Notes: generated by a model not told the origin, from the sequence alone. 64,000 nucleotides of DNA from Tumebacillus flagellatus (GCF_000714935.1 NZ_JMIR01000016.1:1-64000); one strand, 5' to 3'; shown: positions 14,893 through 24,662, counted from the first letter of the stretch. A program made the numbers and translations.

Positions 14893-15298
14893 TCTGTTGG
14901 TAGGACGAGAATTTTTTTAACTGCTCCATCAGCTCGTCATGCCAGGTTTGATCACCCATGCCCTTGGCGACGTTGATCAAGTCGAGCACCGAGTCGATCT
15001 GTTGCGGCACCACGCGGCGTCCGGTGCGAATCCGTTCATCTTCCGGATATTTGGAGAGCGCGTCTGCCACTTTGCTCTCGCCGACCGCGTCGCGCAACGA
15101 CGTGACTTTCACGCGGTCCGTCTCGCAGTAGTGGGTGAGCATGATGTAGTCGAACTCCAAATCCGGCACGATGTGGCTCTTGTGACAAGTGGGGCAGACC
15201 AGCATCGGGACATCATGCACCAACACGCCGCCTTCCGAGTAGATGCTCCGAAGGAGTGCGACCATCGTCATTCCACAGCAAAAATCCTGTTGGTTCAT
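14879..15298 (-). CDS. Small zinc-finger-like protein (YgiT/MqsA N-terminal-like), 139 aa
   Basis: The N-terminus has FCCGMTMV and then VPMLVCPTCHKSHIVPDLEFDY, the layout of a YgiT-type CxxC domain. The rest is helical and charged (SLRDAVGESKVADALSKYPEDERI) and ends basic. No toxin or HTH partner is adjacent, so an MqsA-like antitoxin role is not supported. ATG 15298 follows AAAGGGTGG. It could be cotranscribed with the gene at 15410-15859, 111 nt upstream. Its 3' end overlaps the + gene at 14674-14892 by 14 nt. Confidence 0.65.
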   Translation of the reverse strand: MNQQDFCCGMTMVALLRSIYSEGGVLVHDVPMLVCPTCHKSHIVPDLEFDYIMLTHYCETDRVKVTSLRDAVGESKVADALSKYPEDERIRTGRRVVPQQIDSVLDLINVAKGMGDQTWHDELMEQLKKFSSYQQIRSR

Positions 15299-15356
15299 CG
15301 GGCACCACCCTTTCCTGTAACAATAGGTAGACCTTTGTACCAATGTATCATATCGT

Positions 15357-15382
15357 CCCCCGCGTCACCAGCGGGGGTTTTT
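15357..15382 (+). terminator. Plus-strand terminator in a minus-strand region
   Basis: A 7-bp GC stem CCCCCGC/GCGGGGG (15357-15363 with 15371-15377) is followed by TTTTT on + only. The nearest upstream + gene ends at 14892, with a minus gene in between. Confidence 0.7.
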
Positions 15383-15409
15383 CCAGTGAGAGGAGAACTC
15401 CGGGGGCTC

Positions 15410-15859
15410 TTACAGTTCAGACGGCTTCACGAGGTTCTTGAACCCGAACGTCGCTTGCTCGCCCGGCTCTCTGTGGGCAACGAATTCGATCTTGACCACC
15501 GACTTGACGTTCAAGCACTCGCTGGACCCGTCGGGGACGAGCAGACGCACGGGGAAGCCTTTCTTGAGCTGCTTGTCGTCTTGTTGGAACAACAGCAAAG
15601 CGCTGTCCAGTTCGGAGAGCGGAATCGTCGCTTGAAATTCGTCGCTTGCGTGAAAGATCACGTGTGTGCACTCGCTGAGCGGTTTAACCATTTCGAGGAG
15701 CGAAGAAAACGGAGTTCCTTTTCCCGAGAACTGAGGTACAATAGGGTTTACATCCAATTGCGGACCGAGAACACCCTCTGTGAAGTCAGAATATTGCAAG
15801 TCGGCTTCACGTGTGACCAGACCGCGCACTTGAACGAGAAACTCGTGAGAAGTAGACAT
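15410..15859 (-). CDS. Reduced molybdopterin-oxidoreductase-like domain protein, 149 aa
   Basis: The middle and C-terminal part resembles the second half of the sulfite-oxidase/YedY molybdopterin domain: a GTPFSSLLEMV segment, THVIFHASDEFQATIPLSEL, LLLFQQDDKQLKKGFPVRLLVPD and VKSVVKIEFV. The first half, including the cysteine motif that ligates molybdenum, is missing, and no Tat signal is present. It therefore probably does not bind the cofactor and may be a structural relic or a binding protein. ATG 15859 has CAGGTGA upstream. It is divergent from the MFS gene. Confidence 0.65.
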   Translation of the reverse strand: MSTSHEFLVQVRGLVTREADLQYSDFTEGVLGPQLDVNPIVPQFSGKGTPFSSLLEMVKPLSECTHVIFHASDEFQATIPLSELDSALLLFQQDDKQLKKGFPVRLLVPDGSSECLNVKSVVKIEFVAHREPGEQATFGFKNLVKPSEL

Positions 15860-15925
15860 GAGAGGTTCACCTGCCAGTTCGTTTTGTCTTGAGGTGATTG
15901 TACAACATTGAAAGAAGGAAAGTCC

Positions 15926-17149
15926 ATGCAACTTTGGAAACGAAACTTGATCGTCCTCTGGTTTGCCAACTTTACCGTCATGGCCGGGATGAGCTTGGTG
16001 ATGCCCTTTTTGCCTCTCTACATAAAGGACTTGGGCGTCACCGATCCGGAGTCGTTGACCCGCTGGGCGGGATTGGTTTTTTCCGCCACGTTCATGGCTT
16101 CGGCGATCTTTGCCCCGATCTGGGGCGCGCTCTCTGACAAAACCGGGCGCAAAGTCATGCTGATCCGCTCCTCGCTTGGCATGGCGATCGTCATGTGCTT
16201 GATGGGCTTTACCACGGACGTGACGCAATTGTTCTTCTTGCGCCTCGCGATGGGCGTCGTCTCCGGCTTCATTCCGGCAGCCGTCTCGCTGATGGCGTCC
16301 AACACGCCGAAAGAGCATGTCGGCTACGCGCTCGGGACGCTGGCGACCGGCGGCGTTTCCGGTCAGATCATCGGCCCGCTGCTGGGCGGCGTGCTCGCCA
16401 ACTTCCTCGGGTTCCGCCACGTGTTTCTCGTAACGTCTGGCATGCTCTTGATCGCCACGGGCATCGTGTTCGTGCTCGTGAAGGAAGAGTTCAAGAAACC
16501 GGAACCCAAACTGGCAACCGACACTCCGAAAAAAAGCCGCTTGAGCGGACTCGGTGCGGAATTGCGCTCGCTCAAACCCGTTTGGCCGATGTTTGTCGTG
16601 GCGTTTTTGATCACGTTCTCGATGATGATGATCGACCCGCTGATGTCGGTGTATGTTTCGCAATTGGCGCCGGCTTCGCAAAACGTCGCGTTGCTCGCCG
16701 GAATGGTCACCGCTTCGACGGGCGTTGCGAACATTCTGTTCTCGCCGCGCCTTGGCAGACTGGGCGACCGGATCGGGTACAAGCGCGTGCTGCTGCTTGC
16801 ACTCTGCGGCGCGGCGCTGATGTACTTGCCGCAAGCGTTCGTCACGGCGCCGTGGCAGTTGATGATCTGCCGCTTCGGGCTCGGGATGTGCATGGGCGGC
16901 TTGATGCCGCAAGTGAACTCCCTCCTGCGCTCGGTGGCGCCGCTGGAGATGCAGGGGCGGATCTTCGGCTACAGCACGTCGGCGATGTTTATCGGCAACT
17001 TGTGCGGGCCGAACGTCGGCGGGTATATCGGCGGTCACTTCGGCATCTCGACGTTGTTCTTCGTCTCGTGCACGTTCTTGCTGGTCAACGCGATTTGGCT
17101 GCGCTTCGTCGTGCCGGACCCGCGCCGGGAATTGGCGCCAACGGCTTGA
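15926..17149 (+). CDS. Major facilitator superfamily transporter (DHA1, multidrug-efflux type)
   Basis: The 407-aa protein has about twelve hydrophobic segments in two halves joined by a hydrophilic loop (KKPEPKLATDTPKKSRLS). The MFS signature GALSDKTGRKVML lies between helices 2 and 3, its C-half counterpart GRLGDRIGYKRVL follows, and GPLLGGVLANFLGFRHVF is a drug:H+ antiporter motif C-like stretch. It is closest in style to TetA/NorA/MdtG exporters; the substrate cannot be told. ATG 15926 is favoured by AGAAGGAA at 6-nt spacing over the ATG at 15908. Confidence 0.92.
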   Translation: MQLWKRNLIVLWFANFTVMAGMSLVMPFLPLYIKDLGVTDPESLTRWAGLVFSATFMASAIFAPIWGALSDKTGRKVMLIRSSLGMAIVMCLMGFTTDVTQLFFLRLAMGVVSGFIPAAVSLMASNTPKEHVGYALGTLATGGVSGQIIGPLLGGVLANFLGFRHVFLVTSGMLLIATGIVFVLVKEEFKKPEPKLATDTPKKSRLSGLGAELRSLKPVWPMFVVAFLITFSMMMIDPLMSVYVSQLAPASQNVALLAGMVTASTGVANILFSPRLGRLGDRIGYKRVLLLALCGAALMYLPQAFVTAPWQLMICRFGLGMCMGGLMPQVNSLLRSVAPLEMQGRIFGYSTSAMFIGNLCGPNVGGYIGGHFGISTLFFVSCTFLLVNAIWLRFVVPDPRRELAPTA

Positions 17150-17215
17150 CAAGCGGCGGGCGGAGAGAGAAAGTAAGGGGTGGAGAACTACCCCTTGTGA
17201 TCGGAGGAAACACCC

Positions 17216-17650
17216 ATGCGTCGTACTTGGACCCTCATCCTCGGAGCAGCCCTGCTCCTCGCCCTGCCCGGCTGTGCTCCCGGAAATCAATCCGGCACTG
17301 CCAGTCCCCAACAATCGAACCAGCAAACGCCGGCCACGTTTGACGATTTGTCGAACGCCACCCGTTTGGAGATGATCACCAAGCCGACGTCCGACCTGCC
17401 GAAGAACTGGGTCTTCCAAGACCAAGAAGCCAAGGACAAAGCCGCCATCCTCGTACCGGTGCTCAAAAGTGCCGCGAAGATGGACATCAAAGACCCGGTG
17501 AAAAGCGCGCCGGTCGTCACGTTTGTCGCGGATACCCCGAACGGCAAGCGCATCGTCAACCTCTTCGAAGACCGTTTCGAATACCACGGCACGTGGTACC
17601 AGCTCGACAACGCGCCGGAGAAGACCTACGGACCGATCAAACCGAAATAA
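17216..17650 (+). CDS. Small lipoprotein of unknown function, 144 aa
   Basis: A signal peptide with lipobox LPGC gives Cys20 as the lipidation site, so it is probably membrane-tethered outside the cell. A Gln/Ser/Thr/Pro linker follows, then a domain with FVADTPNGKRIVNLFEDRFEYHGTWYQLD. No known domain was recognised. It begins 66 nt after the MFS gene behind GGAGG, with an AAGGGGT/ACCCCTT hairpin at 17175-17196 just before it, and could be cotranscribed. A terminator follows. Confidence 0.8.
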   Translation: MRRTWTLILGAALLLALPGCAPGNQSGTASPQQSNQQTPATFDDLSNATRLEMITKPTSDLPKNWVFQDQEAKDKAAILVPVLKSAAKMDIKDPVKSAPVVTFVADTPNGKRIVNLFEDRFEYHGTWYQLDNAPEKTYGPIKPK

Positions 17651-17661
17651 GCCGAAATAAG

Positions 17662-17700
17662 AAAAAACGCCTCTCCACGCGTGTGGGGCGGCGTTTTTTT
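17662..17700 (+). terminator. Terminator after the lipoprotein gene
   Basis: An imperfect stem around AACGCC and GGCGTT with inner CTCCAC/GTGGGG is followed by seven T's; A's upstream may allow function for the convergent gene as well. Confidence 0.7.
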
Positions 17701-17786
17701 GCGCGCTGGTCCGTGAGGGAGGCGTTTGGGGGAAGCGTTGCTCCGTGCGGAGAGACGATTTTTTGCACTTTTTTTGCACTCTTGTT

Positions 17787-18272
17787 TTACGGCAGCTCTT
17801 TGAGTTTGGCCGTGATCGGCGCGCGGTCTTTCGGCGCGGGCGTGACTTCCGGGTAGCCGACCGGAATGAGGCCCACGACTTCAGTACCCGGTTCGACGCC
17901 GAGGAGCTCGCGGACTTTTTCCGAAAGGCCGGCGGAGGACCAGCCGGTTCCAACGCCTTCGGCGTGCGCCGCGAGCATGAAGTTTTGAAGGAAACAGGAG
18001 ACGGCCGCGTAATGCTCGTCGCGGTCGACAGGGGTGCTGCCCGGCGTCGAGAGGACGGCGAGCAGGACAGGGGCGCCGCCGAAATTGTTTTTGTGCGGGA
18101 TCTGCGCGCGGGTTTCCGGGCCGATCCAGAGAATTTCCCACGGTTCTGTCATCCGGTGGTTCGGCGCATAGGCGGCCGCTTGCAGCCACTCCAGCACTTT
18201 CTCGCGTGCAACGGGGTCGGGTTTGAAAAGCTTGACGTTGCGTCGGGTCATGATCGCGTCCATAACGTTCAC
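17787..18272 (-). CDS. Nitroreductase family protein
   Basis: This is an FMN-dependent oxidoreductase of the NfsB/YdjA-like superfamily. The N-terminal MTRRNVKLFKPDPV matches the FMN-phosphate-binding R-R-S/N-x-R/K pattern; APNHRMTEPWEILWI and QNFMLAAHAEGVGTGWSSAG are family-typical, as is VGLIPVGYPE near the end. The substrate is unknown. The GTG at 18272 is preferred because AGGAAGGAG lies 8 nt upstream. The resulting 161 aa is on the short side but normal for the YdjA subgroup. Confidence 0.9.
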   Translation of the reverse strand: MNVMDAIMTRRNVKLFKPDPVAREKVLEWLQAAAYAPNHRMTEPWEILWIGPETRAQIPHKNNFGGAPVLLAVLSTPGSTPVDRDEHYAAVSCFLQNFMLAAHAEGVGTGWSSAGLSEKVRELLGVEPGTEVVGLIPVGYPEVTPAPKDRAPITAKLKELP

Positions 18273-18335
18273 AAGCGTTGCTCCTTCCTGCATTCAGGTA
18301 CTCTTATATGATGTATTGTACATGATGACTCGTGC

Positions 18336-18364
18336 TTGTAGTAGCGGGTTTCCAGAGGTATGAT
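18336..18364 (+). promoter_or_regulatory. Sigma-A-type promoter for the 18398 gene
   Basis: TTGTAG (18336-18341), a 17-nt spacer and TATGAT (18359-18364) lie 33 nt before the ATG. Confidence 0.55.
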
Positions 18365-18397
18365 AGGAGAGGAGTTTTTGTAAGGGAGGCTGTACGC

Positions 18398-18643
18398 ATG
18401 GAGAAGGCTGCCGTTCGCGAGATGGTCGTTCAAAAAGTTTCCAAGGAACTCTATCTAGAGGAACAGTTCGTCTTGGACGTGATGGACGCGATGGAGAAGG
18501 AATTGGGCGATGAGTTGTACGGACGCGATACGATCGCGGAAGTCGTAGCCCGGATTCTGGACATCATGGACGACACGGACGAGAACTGGGAGAGCGACAA
18601 GTCCGGCTTGACGGACAAGGGAGTCAAGACGGTCAACCGGTAG
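18398..18643 (+). CDS. Unknown small acidic protein, 81 aa
   Basis: I do not recognise this protein. It is helical and acidic (FVLDVMDAMEKELGDELYG, ILDIMDDTDENWESDK) without membrane segments or cysteines. ATG 18398 follows AAGGGAGG at good spacing, and the frame upstream of it lacks a ribosome site. The next gene begins 87 nt downstream on the same strand. Confidence 0.65.
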   Translation: MEKAAVREMVVQKVSKELYLEEQFVLDVMDAMEKELGDELYGRDTIAEVVARILDIMDDTDENWESDKSGLTDKGVKTVNR

Positions 18644-18729
18644 TTGCGCATCCTGCGGGGATGATTTGGGCGGAAACCAGCATACTAAATACCATCTGTG
18701 ACCATTCTTCGCGAAGGAGTGACCACTTC

Positions 18730-18897
18730 ATGGCCAATGAGTATGCACTGCGCTGCACGATGTGCGGCAGTACGTCGGAAGTTGACGGAACAGCCGTCGA
18801 AGAGCTGAACCAAGCAAAGTTCACCGACGCGCCTGTCCATGTCTGCGAAGCGTGCAAAGCCCGTGTCCAATACGACAGCGAGCAGAAGTTTAAGTGA
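18730..18897 (+). CDS. YlaI-like small zinc-ribbon protein (DUF2197), 55 aa
   Basis: The protein has two CxxC pairs (CTMCG and CEAC) about 25 residues apart with a short polar linker, matching the layout of the YlaI/DUF2197 family, in which both pairs are expected to bind one zinc. Function is unknown. ATG 18730 has GAAGGAGTGA upstream. No terminator is seen before sucC, but a palindrome-rich promoter region separates them. Confidence 0.72.
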   Translation: MANEYALRCTMCGSTSEVDGTAVEELNQAKFTDAPVHVCEACKARVQYDSEQKFK

Positions 18898-18979
18898 GTA
18901 TTGCGACTATTTGGCCCCTGGCAGGAACGTGACGAATGAAGTCGAATATTAGGTTTTGGTGAATAACCGATCTTTTCGT

Positions 18980-19001
18980 ATTTCGAAACGTATTTCGAAA
19001 T
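18980..19001. promoter_or_regulatory. 22-bp perfect inverted repeat upstream of sucC (candidate operator)
   Basis: ATTTCGAAA (18980-18988), spacer CGTA and TTTCGAAAT (18993-19001) form a perfect 9+4+9 inverted repeat; the same stretch is also a tandem direct repeat of CGTATTTCGAAA (18977-18988, 18989-19000). It ends 5 nt before a possible -10 TAGAAT (19006-19011) and 28 nt before the sucC ATG. The geometry fits a dimeric repressor site; the regulator is not identified. Confidence 0.6.
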
Positions 19002-19028
19002 GACGTAGAATGTGGAGGAGGAAGCGGA

Positions 19029-20186
<1,158 letters not shown>

Positions 20187-20210
20187 TTTCCGACCGAAGG
20201 AGGGTTTCCA

Positions 20211-21116
20211 ATGTCGATTTTGATCAACAAAGACACAAAGGTTATGACCATCAACCTGCACGGTAAAACGGGCCGTTTCCACGCTCAAGGCGCTGTTGAG
20301 TACGGCACGCAGATGGTTGCAGGCGTAAACCCGGGCAAGGGCGGCACGGAAGTGGACGGCATCCCGGTATTTGACACCGTTCAAGAAGCGAAAGACAAAA
20401 CCGGCGCGACCGTCGCGGTTGTCTACGTTCCGCCGGTCGGCGCAGCTGACTCCATCATGGAAGCGGTTGACGCAGATCTCGACCTCGTCATCTGCATCAC
20501 CGAAGGCATCCCGGTTCTCGACATGGTGAAAGTGCGCCGTTACATGGAAGGCAAGCGCACCCGCCTGATCGGGCCGAACTGCCCGGGCGTCATCACGCCG
20601 GGCGAGTGCAAGATCGGCATCATGCCGGGCTATATCCATACCCCGGGCCGCGTGGGCGTCGTTTCCCGCTCCGGCACCTTGACCTACGAAGCTGTGTACC
20701 AGCTCACCGTTGAGAACATCGGCCAATCGACCGCTGTTGGTATCGGCGGCGACCCGGTCAACGGCACGAACTTCATCGACGTTCTGGAAATGTTCCAAAA
20801 CGACCCGGACACCGACGCGATCATCATGATCGGCGAAATCGGCGGCACCGCGGAAGAAGAAGCGGCTGAGTGGATCAAAGCGAACTGCACCAAGCCGGTT
20901 GTCGGCTTTATCGCAGGCGCAACCGCACCTCCGGGCAAGCGCATGGGTCATGCCGGCGCAATCATCTCCGGCGGCAAAGGCACCGCGGCTGAGAAGATCG
21001 CTGCGATGCAAGCAGCAGGCATCAAAGTGGCTCCGACCCCGTCCGACCTCGGTTCCACCATGGTCGCCCTGCTCAAAGAAAAAGGCATGTACGAGCAAGT
21101 TCTCGTCAAAAAATAA
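20211..21116 (+). CDS. sucD: ADP-forming succinate-CoA ligase subunit alpha
   Basis: The alpha subunit binds CoA and holds the phosphorylated histidine. The Rossmann-type CoA-binding start ([28 protein letters not shown]), the [18 protein letters not shown] loop and the active-site His in [14 protein letters not shown] are present. 301 aa is the usual length. It is followed by a good terminator, which closes the sucCD unit. Confidence 0.98.
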   Translation: MSILINKDTKVMTINLHGKTGRFHAQGAVEYGTQMVAGVNPGKGGTEVDGIPVFDTVQEAKDKTGATVAVVYVPPVGAADSIMEAVDADLDLVICITEGIPVLDMVKVRRYMEGKRTRLIGPNCPGVITPGECKIGIMPGYIHTPGRVGVVSRSGTLTYEAVYQLTVENIGQSTAVGIGGDPVNGTNFIDVLEMFQNDPDTDAIIMIGEIGGTAEEEAAEWIKANCTKPVVGFIAGATAPPGKRMGHAGAIISGGKGTAAEKIAAMQAAGIKVAPTPSDLGSTMVALLKEKGMYEQVLVKK

Positions 21117-21130
21117 GCAACACCGTCCAA

Positions 21131-21160
21131 AGGGGCTCCCGCAGAGGGAGCCTCTTTTGC
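21131..21160 (+). terminator. Terminator after sucCD
   Basis: The 10-bp stem AGGGGCTCCC/GGGAGCCTCT (one G-T pair) is followed by TTTTG. Confidence 0.8.
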
Positions 21161-21231
21161 ATCTTCTTGGAAGTGCAGAAGCCGCGTGACCGTTCGTTTT
21201 TTTCCAACACATCATGAGGGGAGACTTGGAG

Positions 21232-22344
21232 ATGGGAGATCAGGATGTGATTCTCTGGCTGTGTTCGACCCAGGGCGCGGGAGGCGTCAGCGTGCGGGCT
21301 CTGCACGATTATTTCGGCTCTTGGCAGGCCGTCTGGGCGGGAGATTGGGAAGAGATGTGGCGCGGGGCGGGGGTACGAAAAAACATCGCGCGCGCACTCG
21401 CAAAGAGCCGGGAAACATTTGACCCGGTTGCGTTTCGGAAGCTGTATGAACCGCAGGGCATCCGCTTCGTCAGCGTGCTGGACGGGGAATATCCCGAAGT
21501 GCTGCACCAGCTCTACGACCCGCCGGCGGGGGTGTTCATTTGGGGGGAGATTCCACCTACAGGAGACACTGCCCTGGGCGTGGTCGGCTCTCGCAACCCC
21601 ACGGAATACGGCAGGCAAGTCGCTCGGAAACTGGTCGGGGAACTCGCTCCAAGAGGTCTCACGATCGTCTCGGGGTTTGCGCGGGGCATCGACACCGTGG
21701 CGCATCAAGCGGCGGTGCGCGCCGGGGGAAACACGATCGCCGTGCTCGGCAGCGGGCTTTTGAAACTCTACCCGCGCGAGAACCGGGGGTTGGCTCAAGC
21801 GATTGCAAACGGGCAGGGCTGTTTGCTGTCGGAACACCATCCGCTCATGGATGCGCGCCCCGGCAACTTTCCCGCCCGCAACCGCATCATCTCCGGACTT
21901 TCGCAAGGCGTTCTCGTCGTGGAAGCAGGAGAGCGAAGCGGCTCGCTGATCACGGCGGACCAAGCGCTGGAGCAAGGCCGCGACGTGTACGCGATTCCCG
22001 GATTGATCACGTCTGCCCAGAGCGTCGGCACGCACCGGTTGATCCAGCAAGGAGCCAAACTGGTGCAGACCGCGCAAGACATCCTCGAAGACTTCCATCT
22101 CCTCTCTGTCTCCTCACGGGAGACACCACTTTCCGTCCGTTCGGCTCGCCATTCGCACCTCCCGCCCAACCTTTCGCCTGAAGCTGTGCGAATCCTTGAA
22201 ATCCTCGGCCCGTTTGAGCGTCATGTTGACGATCTGCTGCTGGGAACGGGGCTTCCGGCGGGCGTTTTGCACACGCAGCTGTTGCAGTTGCAATTTCTTG
22301 GAGTTGTGAATGCACTGCCGGGCGCTCGTTACATCCGATCTTGA
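21232..22344 (+). CDS. dprA: DNA-processing protein DprA (Smf)
   Basis: DprA loads RecA on incoming single-stranded DNA in transformation. The Rossmann core is clear: VVGSRNPTEYGR, LTIVSGFARGIDTVAHQAAV, TIAVLGSGLLKLYPREN, SEHHPLMDARPGNFPARNRIISGLS and VVEAGERSGSLITADQALEQGRDVYAIPG, followed by a DNA-binding-like C-terminal winged domain. The N-terminal helical region is SAM-like. ATG 21232 is preferred, with GAGGGGAG 8 nt upstream; the ATG at 21214 overlaps that site. 370 aa. Confidence 0.95.
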   Translation: MGDQDVILWLCSTQGAGGVSVRALHDYFGSWQAVWAGDWEEMWRGAGVRKNIARALAKSRETFDPVAFRKLYEPQGIRFVSVLDGEYPEVLHQLYDPPAGVFIWGEIPPTGDTALGVVGSRNPTEYGRQVARKLVGELAPRGLTIVSGFARGIDTVAHQAAVRAGGNTIAVLGSGLLKLYPRENRGLAQAIANGQGCLLSEHHPLMDARPGNFPARNRIISGLSQGVLVVEAGERSGSLITADQALEQGRDVYAIPGLITSAQSVGTHRLIQQGAKLVQTAQDILEDFHLLSVSSRETPLSVRSARHSHLPPNLSPEAVRILEILGPFERHVDDLLLGTGLPAGVLHTQLLQLQFLGVVNALPGARYIRS

Positions 22345-22393
22345 AATTAATGACGAAAACGAATAAAGTGTTAGGCAGAGGAACACAAACTCC

Positions 22394-22422
22394 GTGACAA
22401 ACCAACGGATACTGTGTAGTAT
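22394..22422 (+). promoter_or_regulatory. Promoter for topA
   Basis: GTGACA (22394-22399), a 17-nt spacer and TAGTAT (22417-22422) lie about 70 nt upstream of the topA GTG. Confidence 0.6.
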
Positions 22423-22459
22423 ATTGGTACATATTGCTTATAGCTGGCAGGTACCAATA
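22422..22459. promoter_or_regulatory. Inverted repeat around the topA transcription start
   Basis: TATTGGTAC (22422-22430) and GTACCAATA (22451-22459) are perfect 9-bp inverted arms separated by 20 nt. The left arm touches the -10 and predicted start, the right arm lies in the leader. It may be an operator or an mRNA hairpin upstream of the ribosome site. Confidence 0.5.
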
Positions 22460-22488
22460 CATACTAAGGAAGAAAGGGGGAGAGAGTC

Positions 22489-24609
22489 GTGGCTGCAGAC
22501 TACCTGGTCATTGTCGAGTCTCCGGCGAAAGCGAAGACCATCGGGAAGTATCTTGGCAAGAAATATGTCGTGAAAGCCTCGATGGGTCATGTCCGCGACC
22601 TGCCAAAGTCTCAGATTGGGGTCGATGTGGAGAGCGGCTTCTCTCCGAAATATATAACCATTCGTGGCAAAGGCGATGTGCTGAAGGAACTTCGCGACAC
22701 CCGCAAGAAAGTCAAAAAAGTCTTTCTGGCGGCCGACCCTGATCGCGAAGGGGAAGCGATCGCCTGGCACCTGGCTCATATTCTGGATGTGGACACGGCG
22801 GGCGACTGCCGCGTCGTGTTCAACGAGATCACCAAGGACGCTGTCAAGGAAGCATTCAAGCAACCTCGTTCGATCAATATGAACCTCGTCAACGCCCAAC
22901 AGGCGCGCCGAATTCTCGACCGCCTCGTCGGTTATCAAATCAGCCCATTATTATGGAAGAAAGTGAAAAAAGGGCTGTCGGCCGGCCGTGTGCAATCTGT
23001 TGCCTGCCGCCTGATCATCGACCGCGAAAACGAGATTCGCGAGTTCAAACCGGAAGAGTATTGGACACTCACTGCGAATTTCCAAGTGGACAAGTCCAAA
23101 TTTGATGCCAGATTCCACGGGTTCGGAGAAGAAAAGCGCGACCTTACATCGGAATCAGACGTACAAGAAATCCTAAAAGCGGTGGAGGGCGCCGAGTACC
23201 GCGTCCACAGTGTCAAGCAGACGGAACGCCGCCGCAACCCGTCCGCTCCGTTTACCACTTCCACGCTGCAACAGGAAGCGGCCCGCAAGCTGAACTTCCG
23301 TGCGGCGAAGACGATGTCGCTCGCCCAGCAGCTCTATGAGGGCATCGACATCGGCGAAGAGGGCACTGTCGGTTTGATCACCTACATGCGTACCGACTCT
23401 GTCCGCATCTCGCCGATCGCGCAGGAAGAAGCGCGCGAGTACATCGTCGAAGAGTACGGCGCGGACTATTACCCGCCGGAAACTCGCAACTACAACACCA
23501 AGTCCAAGGGCGCACAAGAAGCGCACGAAGCGGTTCGCCCGACTTCCGTGCTCCGCCACCCGGACAAACTCAAGGAATTCCTCTCCCGCGACCAGCTCCG
23601 TCTCTACAAGCTGATTTGGGATCGCTTCGTCGCTTCGCAGATGTCCTCCGCCGTGCTCGACACGATGACGGTCGACATTCTGGCCGGCGACGTGAAATTC
23701 CGGGCGACCGGCTCCAAGATCAAGTTCCCCGGGTTTATGACCCTTTATATTGAAGGAACGGATGAAGGCAAGGAGGACGATGAGAAATTCCTCCCGCCGC
23801 TGGTCGAAAACCAAGCGTTGAAAACGCCTTCGCTTGATCCCAAGCAGCACTTTACGCAACCGCCGCCTCGTTACACCGAAGCGCGTCTCGTCAAAACGAT
23901 GGAGGAGATCGGCATCGGCCGTCCGTCCACGTACGCGCCGACGTTGGAGACGATCCAAAAGCGCGGGTACGTGTTGCTGGAAGAGAAGCGCTTTGTTCCG
24001 ACGGAGCTCGGGGAAATCGTCCACGAGATGATGGAAGAGTTCTTCCCGCAGATCATCGACGTCGATTTCACGGCGAACATGGAGCAGAACCTCGACGAAG
24101 TTGAGGAAGGCGACATCGACTGGGTGAAAGTGCTCAAGGAATTCTACGAGGATTTCGAGAAGGACTTGAAAGTCGCCGAAGAGGAGATGAAGCACGTCGT
24201 CCTCGAAGACGAAGTCTCCGATGTCGAGTGCGAGAAGTGCGGCAAACTGATGGTCTACAAGCACGGGCGCTTCGGCAAGTTCTTGGCATGCCCCGGCTTC
24301 CCGGATTGCCGCAACACCAAGCCGATCCTCAAGGAGATCGGAGTGGCGTGCCCGAAGTGCGCCGAGGGTCAACTCGTTGAGCGCCGAGGCAAACGCCGCC
24401 GCGTCTTCTACGGGTGCAACCACTACCCGGAGTGCGACTTTATCATCTGGGATCGCCCGGTTGGCAAAGCATGCCCGGAATGTTCGCAGCCGCTTGTGAT
24501 CAAGCGTTCCGGCAAGGGCGAGGGCAAAGAAACGATCGTCTGCTCGTCCGCCGAATGCGGCCATAAGGAAGAAGTTGAAGCAACAGCAGAAAGCAAACAG
24601 GGCTCTTAG
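22489..24609 (+). CDS. topA: DNA topoisomerase I
   Basis: This type IA topoisomerase relaxes negative supercoils. The TOPRIM start ([35 protein letters not shown]), the active-site Tyr in [14 protein letters not shown] and the strand-gate region with [16 protein letters not shown] are present. Three C-terminal CxxC zinc ribbons follow (CEKCGK...CPGFPDC, CPKCAEG...CNHYPEC, CPECSQ...CSSAEC). The start is GTG 22489 behind AGAAAGGGGGAGAG; 706 aa is typical. The stop lies in the loop of a small terminator. Confidence 0.97.
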   Translation: MAADYLVIVESPAKAKTIGKYLGKKYVVKASMGHVRDLPKSQIGVDVESGFSPKYITIRGKGDVLKELRDTRKKVKKVFLAADPDREGEAIAWHLAHILDVDTAGDCRVVFNEITKDAVKEAFKQPRSINMNLVNAQQARRILDRLVGYQISPLLWKKVKKGLSAGRVQSVACRLIIDRENEIREFKPEEYWTLTANFQVDKSKFDARFHGFGEEKRDLTSESDVQEILKAVEGAEYRVHSVKQTERRRNPSAPFTTSTLQQEAARKLNFRAAKTMSLAQQLYEGIDIGEEGTVGLITYMRTDSVRISPIAQEEAREYIVEEYGADYYPPETRNYNTKSKGAQEAHEAVRPTSVLRHPDKLKEFLSRDQLRLYKLIWDRFVASQMSSAVLDTMTVDILAGDVKFRATGSKIKFPGFMTLYIEGTDEGKEDDEKFLPPLVENQALKTPSLDPKQHFTQPPPRYTEARLVKTMEEIGIGRPSTYAPTLETIQKRGYVLLEEKRFVPTELGEIVHEMMEEFFPQIIDVDFTANMEQNLDEVEEGDIDWVKVLKEFYEDFEKDLKVAEEEMKHVVLEDEVSDVECEKCGKLMVYKHGRFGKFLACPGFPDCRNTKPILKEIGVACPKCAEGQLVERRGKRRRVFYGCNHYPECDFIIWDRPVGKACPECSQPLVIKRSGKGEGKETIVCSSAECGHKEEVEATAESKQGS

Positions 24610-24626
24610 CAGCCCTGTGCTTTTTT
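24598..24626 (+). terminator. Weak terminator overlapping the topA stop
   Basis: The stem CAGGGCT/AGCCCTG (24598-24604 with 24611-24617) has a 6-nt loop containing TAG; a T-run follows after TGC. It may attenuate transcription into trmFO. Confidence 0.6.
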
Positions 24627-24662
24627 CTGAGCAGGTATGTAGACAGGAGGAGTACATTCACC

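Noticed and set aside
14879-15298. MqsA-type antitoxin
   Set aside because: The CxxC N-terminus is similar in style, but there is no adjacent mqsR-like toxin and no C-terminal HTH.
15410-17953. 847-aa open frame on the minus strand
   Set aside because: It runs antisense to the MFS and lipoprotein genes, is rich in His/Arg/Gln, and has no family match. Only its C-terminal 149 codons (start 15859) have a ribosome site and look like a real protein.
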